49,977 bases of DNA, taken from positions 1-49,977 of the forward strand of contig JABDKN010000194.1 of the NCBI GenBank assembly GCA_013002205.1, given 5' to 3'. Each line of letters begins with the position of its first letter. The stretch's first letter is position 1. The DNA comes from Granulosicoccus sp. Its GTDB lineage: Bacteria > Pseudomonadota > Gammaproteobacteria > Granulosicoccales > Granulosicoccaceae. Positions 38,909 through 47,403 of the stretch are shown piece by piece. Made by a program: the position numbers and the translations under genes. The notes below the pieces were generated by a model, which saw nothing but the letters and a program-made list of their open reading frames with translations, had not been told where the DNA came from and did no database searches.

Positions 38909-40282
38909 TTGTTTGAACGCCCCGACAGTGGAGACAGAGCGCTCCTGGTACACATCGATATTGCCCGGTTCCGAGCACCGGGGGGCCATTTGGCGCACCG
39001 ATCCGGTCATGGTGAGCAGGAGCCCATCACGAATATCGAGGATGAACGCGCGGAATTCGCCGAGCTGGCACGCTCGGCCGGCCTGGAAGTGCTCGGGCTG
39101 ATTACCGGCAGCCGCGTGAAGCCATCCGCGCGTCATTTCATTGGTAAAGGCAAGATCGAGGAGCTCAGGCAGGCGATAGTCGAGCAGGGTCCGGATGTGA
39201 TTCTGTTCGGACAGGCTCTCACGCCCAGTCAGGAACGAAATCTGGAGCGTGAACTGAACGTTCGTGTACTGGACCGCAACAGCCTGATTCTCGATATTTT
39301 CGCGCAGCGCGCCCGCACGTTCGAGGGCAAGCTACAGGTGGAGCTTGCTCAATTGGTGCATTTGTCCACCAGATTGGTACGTGGATGGACCCACCTGGAA
39401 CGCCAGAAAGGTGGCATCGGTTTGCGGGGACCGGGAGAGACCCAGCTGGAAACGGATCGTCGCCTGTTGAATGAACGGGTGAAAGTACTCAAAAAACGGC
39501 TGGTCAAGGTGCGTCAGCAACGTGAACAGGGTCGTAGCCAGCGAGGCAAGTCAGGAATCTGCACCGTGGCGCTGGTCGGTTACACCAATGCCGGAAAATC
39601 CACGCTTTTCAACCGCATGACCGAAGAAAACGTCTATGCTGCGGATCAGTTGTTCGCCACCCTGGACCCGACCCTGCGTCGGCTGGATCTGGCAGGTGGT
39701 GTCAGTGCGGTGCTGGCAGATACAGTGGGATTCATTCGCGATCTGCCACATGAGCTGATTGACGCGTTTCGGTCAACTTTGACTGAAACCCTTGAAGCTG
39801 ATCTTTTACTGCATATTGTTGACGACAGCGATCAGGAAAGTGATCAGCGACGTGACGATGTAGACAGTGTGCTGGCAGGAATCGGCGCGGACAAGTTGCC
39901 TCAGCTGATGGTTTTCAACAAGATTGATATTTCGGGGCACTCTGCACGAGTTGAGTGGTCTGAACGTGGAGAGGTGCGCTCTGTCTGGCTGTCGGCCGTC
40001 ACTGGCGAAGGGGTTGCACAGTTACTGGATGCGATAAGTGACCGGCTGTCGGCACAGCGTGTATCCGGCTGGCTTCAGGTATTGCCTTCACAGGGTAAAC
40101 TCAGGGCTCAGTTGTTCGCAGTGTCAGCGGTTTTGGAAGAAGTGGTGCAGGACGACGGCAGCATCAAACTGCTGCTTGATATAGATTCGGCGGAGTTTGC
40201 GCGGATAGCGCGCGAACACCAGATGTCGATAGAGTCAATCGTGCCCGATCACCCGCCCCTTGCGGCAGGTGGTCGAGGTTAA
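38909..40282 (+). CDS. hflX: Ribosome-associated GTPase HflX
   Basis: The 457-residue GTPase splits stalled or stress-damaged ribosomes. The N-terminal HflX domain contains ARHFIGKGKIEEL and the glycine-rich KGGIGLRGPGETQLETDRR. The G domain has the P-loop GYTNAGKSTLFN, DTVGFIRDLPHELIDAFRSTLTE and NKID. TTG 38909 is taken as start because it restores the conserved beginning F-E-R-P (F-D-R in E. coli). AGGAG lies 11 bases upstream, and there is no closer ATG that keeps the domain. It lies 54 bp after hfq. Confidence 0.95.
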   Translation: MFERPDSGDRALLVHIDIARFRAPGGHLAHRSGHGEQEPITNIEDERAEFAELARSAGLEVLGLITGSRVKPSARHFIGKGKIEELRQAIVEQGPDVILFGQALTPSQERNLERELNVRVLDRNSLILDIFAQRARTFEGKLQVELAQLVHLSTRLVRGWTHLERQKGGIGLRGPGETQLETDRRLLNERVKVLKKRLVKVRQQREQGRSQRGKSGICTVALVGYTNAGKSTLFNRMTEENVYAADQLFATLDPTLRRLDLAGGVSAVLADTVGFIRDLPHELIDAFRSTLTETLEADLLLHIVDDSDQESDQRRDDVDSVLAGIGADKLPQLMVFNKIDISGHSARVEWSERGEVRSVWLSAVTGEGVAQLLDAISDRLSAQRVSGWLQVLPSQGKLRAQLFAVSAVLEEVVQDDGSIKLLLDIDSAEFARIAREHQMSIESIVPDHPPLAAGGRG

Positions 40283-40321
40283 TACAATCGCCGGTTACCC
40301 GGCTTTGGAGCAAAGAACCTT

Positions 40322-41524
40322 ATGGCTTGGAATGAGCCAGGCGGAAACGACAACGATCCTTGGGGCAATCGCAACAAGAATTCAGGCGGTCCGCCAGATC
40401 TGGACGAGGTATTCAAGAACCTGAAAAACTGGTTCGAATCGCTGGCCGGCAAGAAAGGCGGCTCGCCGCGCAGTGGCGGGGTCGGCGGCCTGCCCGGAGG
40501 AGGCATTGGCGGTAAGGGTATCGGCTTGATCCTGGCTGTGCTGGGAGCGGTCTGGCTGTTATCGGGTATCTACGTCATCCAGCCTGCTCAGGCAGGTGTA
40601 GTCACGCAGTTCGGGGCGTACGTAAAAACCACGACGCCCGGTCCGCACTGGCGTATACCCTGGCCTATCCAGCAGGTCGAGAAGGTCGAAGTCGAGGAAA
40701 TCCGCAGTGCCAAGCTGACGAACCAGATGATACTGACGCAGGATGAGAACATCGTCGATATCGATCTTGCCGTGCAATACAACATCAAGAGCGCTGAGGA
40801 TTACCTGTTTAACGTTCGCGGGCCTGATCGCACGCTCGAGGAGGTCGTCGAGAGCGCGCTGCGGGAGGTGGTCGGTTCGACGGTTCTGGAGTCCGTTCTT
40901 ACCACGGGGCGTGATGTGGTCTGGAACACGACGCTGGATAACCTGCAGGAAGTACTCGATGATTACAATGCAGGTATCTTTGTCACCGCGGTCAATCTGG
41001 AGCGCGCCCAGCCACCTGAAGAAGTACAGGCTGCGTTTTCCGACGCCATCAAGGCGCGGGAGGACAAGGAGCGATTCGTGAATGAGGCCCAGGCCTACAG
41101 TAATGAAGTTCTGCCACGTGCCCGCGGAGATGCCCAGCGTGCACTGGAGGAATCCGAAGCCTACAAGGCCAGGGTCGAGCAGGCCGCTATCGGTGAATCA
41201 CAACGCTTTCTGTCGTTGCTGACCGAGTACAGCAAGGCACCTGAAGTGACCCGCGAGAGGCTTTACCTGGAGGCTATGGAAACCGTTCTGGGCAATACCA
41301 ACAAGGTGTTGATCGATAATGACGGCGGTAACAGTCTCATGTACCTGCCGATCGACCAGCTTGTCAATCAGAACCGGGCCAGAAGCGATGAAAGCATGCT
41401 CGGTGGTGAATCACCGTTGAACAGTCTGAGTAACGATTCGCCACGTTTTTCAGACTTGCCGTCAGAAATAAACTTGCCGACACGTGACAGCCTGCGCTCG
41501 CGTGACAGAGGGAGTATTCGATGA
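40322..41524 (+). CDS. hflK: FtsH protease regulator subunit HflK
   Basis: The 400-residue inner-membrane protein forms, with HflC, a large cage around FtsH and modulates its proteolysis. The N-terminus is Gly/Asn-rich (MAWNEPGGNDNDPWG). One membrane helix follows (about residues 65-85, GIGLILAVLGAVWLLSGIYVI), then an SPFH domain with PAQAGVVTQFGAY. A long helical region (ARAQ-type, ARGDAQRALEESEAYKARVEQ) leads to a polar tail. GGAG about 11 bases before ATG 40322 supports the start. The last four bases overlap hflC (ATGA). Confidence 0.96.
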   Translation: MAWNEPGGNDNDPWGNRNKNSGGPPDLDEVFKNLKNWFESLAGKKGGSPRSGGVGGLPGGGIGGKGIGLILAVLGAVWLLSGIYVIQPAQAGVVTQFGAYVKTTTPGPHWRIPWPIQQVEKVEVEEIRSAKLTNQMILTQDENIVDIDLAVQYNIKSAEDYLFNVRGPDRTLEEVVESALREVVGSTVLESVLTTGRDVVWNTTLDNLQEVLDDYNAGIFVTAVNLERAQPPEEVQAAFSDAIKAREDKERFVNEAQAYSNEVLPRARGDAQRALEESEAYKARVEQAAIGESQRFLSLLTEYSKAPEVTRERLYLEAMETVLGNTNKVLIDNDGGNSLMYLPIDQLVNQNRARSDESMLGGESPLNSLSNDSPRFSDLPSEINLPTRDSLRSRDRGSIR

Positions 41525-42402
41525 ACAGACTGGCCAATCCTCTTTCGCTCATCGGCATAGCTCTGCTGTTGCTGCTCGGCAGTTCCATGGTTTTCACGGT
41601 GGATGAACGTGAATTCGCCATCAAGTTGTTCCTGGGCGAGATCAAAAAGTCGGACTACAAGCCTGGCTTGCATTTCAAGGTACCGTTTCTGGAGCGTGTC
41701 TACAAATTCGATAGCAGAATCCTGACGCTTGATGTACAGCCGGAGCGCGTACTGACCAACGAAAAGAAGAACGTCATCGTCGATTCGTTCATCAAGTGGA
41801 GAATTGCAGATCCGGGAGACTTCTACACACGACTAAGCGGCAGCGAGTCCCGAGCTAACAGTCGACTGACCCAGTTCGTTCGTGAGGGTGTAAAGGACGC
41901 CTTTGGTCAGCGAACCATCAAGGAGGTAGTCTCTTCCGCGCGCTCCACACTACGTGACGAAATTTTGGCCTCCGTAGACCTTCAGGCTGAAAAACTGGGT
42001 ATCAATATCATCGATGTCCGGGTCAAGAAAGTGGAATTGCCGGAAGATGTGAGAGAGTCAGTGTTTCAACGGATGGAAAAGGATCGTGCCAAGATTGCCC
42101 GGGAAATTCGCTCACAGGGCGAGGAAGAGGCCAAGAAAATTCGGGCCACCGCAGATCGTATCCGCGAGGAACTGCTTGCAGAAGCCTATTCCACGGCTGA
42201 GCAGACGCGCGGTACCGGCGATGCCGAGTCTGCGCGAATCTACGCTGAGGCCTACAACAAGGATCCGGATTTCTACAGCCTGTATCGCAGCCTTAGTGCG
42301 TACAGGTCGGCGTTTTCGGGCAATGGTAACGTGCTCCTGCTGAAACCTGATTCAGAATTCTTCAAGTATTTCAACGGACCGACCCTGGCTTCCAAGCCCT
42401 GA
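41521..42402 (+). CDS. hflC: FtsH protease regulator subunit HflC
   Basis: The 293-residue partner of HflK has an N-terminal membrane helix (LSLIGIALLLLLGSSMVFTV) and an SPFH domain (VDEREFAIKLFLGEI, KKNVIVDSFIKWRI). The helical EEEAKKIRATADRIREELLAEAY region drives cage assembly. The length fits the family. It is coupled to hflK by a four-base overlap. Confidence 0.97.
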   Translation: MNRLANPLSLIGIALLLLLGSSMVFTVDEREFAIKLFLGEIKKSDYKPGLHFKVPFLERVYKFDSRILTLDVQPERVLTNEKKNVIVDSFIKWRIADPGDFYTRLSGSESRANSRLTQFVREGVKDAFGQRTIKEVVSSARSTLRDEILASVDLQAEKLGINIIDVRVKKVELPEDVRESVFQRMEKDRAKIAREIRSQGEEEAKKIRATADRIREELLAEAYSTAEQTRGTGDAESARIYAEAYNKDPDFYSLYRSLSAYRSAFSGNGNVLLLKPDSEFFKYFNGPTLASKP

Positions 42403-42483
42403 CAATCGAATCTGAACCTTGCGTACCTCATGGGGTAGGAACAGGTACAGATCGCCCCGCATGCTGACGACACCCCAGGCCCG

Positions 42484-42669
42484 ATGCTCCTAGAGATTCT
42501 CACCGCCATCAGTCTGGTACTCGTGCTGGAAGGACTGCTGCCTTTCATCAGTCCTGGCGGGTACAAGAGCGCCATCAGAGCCATGCTGGAGTTACCGGAA
42601 AACCGGCTGCGAATTATCGGCTTGTCCAGTATGATTGCGGGCGTCGTCCTGCTGACTCTAGTGCGTTAA
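42484..42669 (+). CDS. DUF2065 (YjeT-like) small membrane protein
   Basis: The 61-residue protein has two membrane helices (LTAISLVLVLEGLLPFI and LRIIGLSSMIAGVVLLTLV) joined by a polar loop (SPGGYKSAIRAMLELPENR). It matches the DUF2065 family that regularly sits between hflC and purA/hisZ in gammaproteobacteria. The function is unknown; a link to the HflKC-FtsH complex is suggested by gene order only. It ends three bases before hisZ. Confidence 0.9.
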   Translation: MLLEILTAISLVLVLEGLLPFISPGGYKSAIRAMLELPENRLRIIGLSSMIAGVVLLTLVR

Positions 42670-42672
42670 GTT

Positions 42673-45306
<2,634 letters not shown>

Positions 45307-45307
<1 letters not shown>

Positions 45308-45340
45308 TTAACCTCAATGAGACAATAACAGCTGCGAGAC
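45307..45340 (+). repeat. Copy 3 of the dispersed element at the purA stop codon
   Basis: GTTAACCTCAATGAGA followed by CAATAA begins on the purA stop codon. A second, partial copy of the GAGACAATAA half follows 17 bases later (45336-45345). The 37427 locus shows the same arrangement in the other order (GAGACAGATAA, then 18 bases to GAGACGATAA). It lies in the 78-bp convergent gap before the next gene, where no ordinary terminator hairpin is visible. Confidence 0.7.
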
Positions 45341-45385
45341 AATAAAGTTGCGGTCTTTTCCGGGAATAGTCGATACCGAATTTCC

Positions 45386-46708
45386 TCAGTGCTCAACCTC
45401 GGATTCTTCCACTTTCAGGGTTGACAGGGCGTTGTCCAATGCCCGCTGGACCCGTTGGTAGTCTTTTTCCAGCCGGAGTCGTTCTGCGCGTTCGCGACGG
45501 GCTATTTTTTCCGCCATGCGCTGGCCATGCCGGGCGTGGCGCATGACTGAGATCGCATCCTTGACCACCACACGCGTCCGGTCGTGAGCCATCTTCTCGG
45601 CATCGATAGCCGCCTTCTGGGCGATGATCAGTTTTTGCAGTTTCAACTTGTCCGATCGCAGGTTGACCACGAGTTGGGCCAGTTCTTCACGGCTTTTAGC
45701 CGGCAGATTGTCGCTCGCCCCCTCATCATGGCTAACGGAATCGCCCAGAATTGCATCACGCGCGATAGCAATTGCATTGTCGAGCGAGTTGACAGCCTTG
45801 GAATGACTCACAGGTCTCTCGGGCTTTTCGGTCAGGTACGATTCCTCACCAAGATCGTGGAACTCCACCAGCTCATCCAGTGTTTCAAGCTCCTGGCTGG
45901 TGCCGATAGTCTGGTCCAGTAGTGACTCCTGGGCCTCCTGGCTGTGCAGGCTCACCGGGGTCGGCTTTCTGGTGGAGACCGGCGCAGCCGGACCTGGAAA
46001 GGTGTTGTCCGATACGTGATTCGTAGAATCGAAGTCACGCCTGGAATGCGACTCTGACGCCGTGATTTTTGGTGTCGCACTATCAGAGTCTGCATCGGTC
46101 CCAATCGCTGCCGCACCTCCGACCTCAGTCACGGACTCAGACTCAACAACGGTTTCCGATTCAGCTCCGGTTTCAGCTCCGGTTTCAGTGGCGGTTTCAG
46201 TGGCGGATTCAGTGGCGGATTCAGTGGCGGATTCAGTGGCGGTCTCAGTGCTGGTTACAGTATCAGCCCCGGTTCCGGTTCCGAACTCAGTTGCCGACTC
46301 ACTCTCCGTCCCTTGCGGGACCAGGGTTTCTGATCTTGCAGGCGATTCGCTGACTGCCTGTTCATCGGTAGGCAGAATCACAGGCTCATCCGAAGATTTT
46401 CGATTCACCGTAAATTTTGCCAGTAACCACCTGATGCACAGGTACAGACACACAGGGATCATCAGAACCACGGTGATCATGATGCCCTGAGCCAGTTCGC
46501 CAAGGCCGGGAACTGGCCACTTTCGGGTAGCAATCGTGGCCATGACCAGAGCGACTACCAGAAACCGCAGAAACACGGCGCGTGCACGAATACGACGCCC
46601 GTGTCTTCTGGAGTTCGGACTGGAATAGCCTGTGCCCTTGACCCATGTGCCCTGAAGCAGTATGGCGATAGCCACTGCGGGTAACAGGTAGAGCGATGAG
46701 AAAAACAT
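45386..46708 (-). CDS. Membrane-anchored coiled-coil protein of unknown function
   Basis: I do not recognise this 440-residue protein. Three hydrophobic segments lie in the first 100 residues (LYLLPAVAIAILLQG, FLRFLVVALVMATIA and IMITVVLMIPVCLYLCIRWLL). A Ser/Thr/Glu-rich linker follows, built from TESA-type repeats (about residues 140-200), then a polar region. The C-terminal coiled coil of about 110 residues (SREELAQLVVNLRSDKLKLQKLIIAQKAAIDAEKMA, RLRLEKDYQRVQRALDNALSTL) is rich in Arg and Lys. It is probably tethered to the inner membrane with a long cytoplasmic arm, which would suit a scaffold. It lies between purA and tRNA-Leu. The start ATG 46708 opens directly into the first helix. Confidence 0.75.
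   Translation of the reverse strand: MFFSSLYLLPAVAIAILLQGTWVKGTGYSSPNSRRHGRRIRARAVFLRFLVVALVMATIATRKWPVPGLGELAQGIMITVVLMIPVCLYLCIRWLLAKFTVNRKSSDEPVILPTDEQAVSESPARSETLVPQGTESESATEFGTGTGADTVTSTETATESATESATESATETATETGAETGAESETVVESESVTEVGGAAAIGTDADSDSATPKITASESHSRRDFDSTNHVSDNTFPGPAAPVSTRKPTPVSLHSQEAQESLLDQTIGTSQELETLDELVEFHDLGEESYLTEKPERPVSHSKAVNSLDNAIAIARDAILGDSVSHDEGASDNLPAKSREELAQLVVNLRSDKLKLQKLIIAQKAAIDAEKMAHDRTRVVVKDAISVMRHARHGQRMAEKIARRERAERLRLEKDYQRVQRALDNALSTLKVEESEVEH
46166..46255 (-). repeat. 12-bp tandem repeat encoding the TESA linker
   Basis: The plus strand reads GGCGGATTCAGT units, with GGCGGTTTCAGT and CTCCGGTTTCAG variants at the edges, about seven units in all. On the coding strand this gives Thr-Glu-Ser-Ala and Thr-Glu-Thr-Ala. 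The unit length keeps the reading frame, so copy-number change would only alter linker length. Confidence 0.85.
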
Positions 46709-46945
46709 GTTGGATGCCCCTGTCCTGTTTCAACTGCGAGTTGAGCAGTGAAAAAGAACTATCCGCGATCTATGGGCCCGGTCGACTCAAAATCAGGGTA
46801 GTCCGCCTGGCCTGGCTACCGTAAATCCCCACGGGTTCTTGAGACAAGATTGTATCGTCTTGCCGTGTGCTAGTGGGAATGTCAGGACTGACTTCTGGGT
46901 GAATGTCATCCTGAACACAACTGGGTCGCGCAGAACAGTGCGACG

Positions 46946-47031
46946 TGGTGCCGAGAAGAGGACTTGAACCTCCACATCCAAAGGATACATGCACCTGAAG
47001 CATGCGCGTCTACCAATTCCGCCACCTCGGC
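46946..47031 (-). tRNA. tRNA-Leu(CAG)
   Basis: The minus strand folds as a class II tRNA. The acceptor stem GCCGAGG pairs with TCTCGGC, followed by A and an encoded CCA (46946-46948). The D-arm reads GGCGGAATTGGTAGACGC. The anticodon loop is CTTCAGG with anticodon CAG. A variable arm follows (TGTATCCTTTGGATGT region), then the T-arm GAGGTTCAAGTCCTC. It decodes CUG leucine codons. A tRNA-Leu between purA and rnr also occurs in Pseudomonas. Confidence 0.96.
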
Positions 47032-47069
47032 ACGAAGTGTCGCTCCCGACTGCTTCTCGGGAAGCGCGA

Positions 47070-47098
47070 AATGTACAGAAGGTTTGCGCAATAGTCAA
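47070..47098 (-). promoter_or_regulatory. Promoter of tRNA-Leu
   Basis: On the minus strand TTGACT (47093-47098), 17 bases, TACATT (47070-47075). Five of six and four of six bases match the consensus, with ideal spacing, 39 bp before the tRNA. The intervening leader can form a hairpin (CGCTTCCCGA with TCGGGAGCG, 47041-47066), perhaps part of the precursor. Confidence 0.6.
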
Positions 47099-47379
47099 AC
47101 ATCTTCCACACATCAAACGCTGCACTGATTTTTCGGCCCAGTGTAACCGGAAAACGCATCTTTCAGCGAATTTTTGGCAGCCCGGCCCCCAGACTATGAG
47201 GATACCAAATCAGTCACGGCGTCAGAAAAACCTATCTACCGCAGTGTTTTTCCTGGCAAGGAATATCTACCCTGGCGGTAAAATGCGAATCGCCGAGGAC
47301 ACTCTGGCAGGCCTTGTATGAGGCGTTTGATGAACTCACTGAACTAGTGCGGCTCGCTTTGGCGTACCCTTGGAGGCTC
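47099..47379. other. Non-coding stretch upstream of rnr
   Basis: No supported gene is seen here. The 110-aa plus-strand ORF of the track starts inside the antisense of tRNA-Leu and has no ribosome site. A 7-bp inverted repeat (GAAAAAC, 14 bases, GTTTTTC, about 47226-47253) and a repeated ATCTACC are present. I could not find a convincing -35/-10 pair for rnr. Confidence 0.5.
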
Positions 47380-47403
47380 ATGACTTTACAAAGGCCACTA
47401 TGA
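47380..47403 (+). CDS. Possible 7-codon leader peptide overlapping the rnr start
   Basis: ATG ACT TTA CAA AGG CCA CTA TGA encodes MTLQRPL. GGAGG lies three bases before its ATG, a strong Shine-Dalgarno sequence at short spacing. The stop TGA overlaps the rnr ATG (ATGA). Ribosomes translating it would end exactly at the rnr start. It may be a coupling device or a chance ORF. Confidence 0.35.
   Translation: MTLQRPL

Noticed and set aside
46166-46255. CRISPR array
   Set aside because: The 12-bp units are contiguous with no spacers and are in frame within a coding gene.
46989-47321. 110-aa plus-strand ORF near tRNA-Leu
   Set aside because: It starts within the antisense of the tRNA, has no ribosome site and shows no protein-like features.
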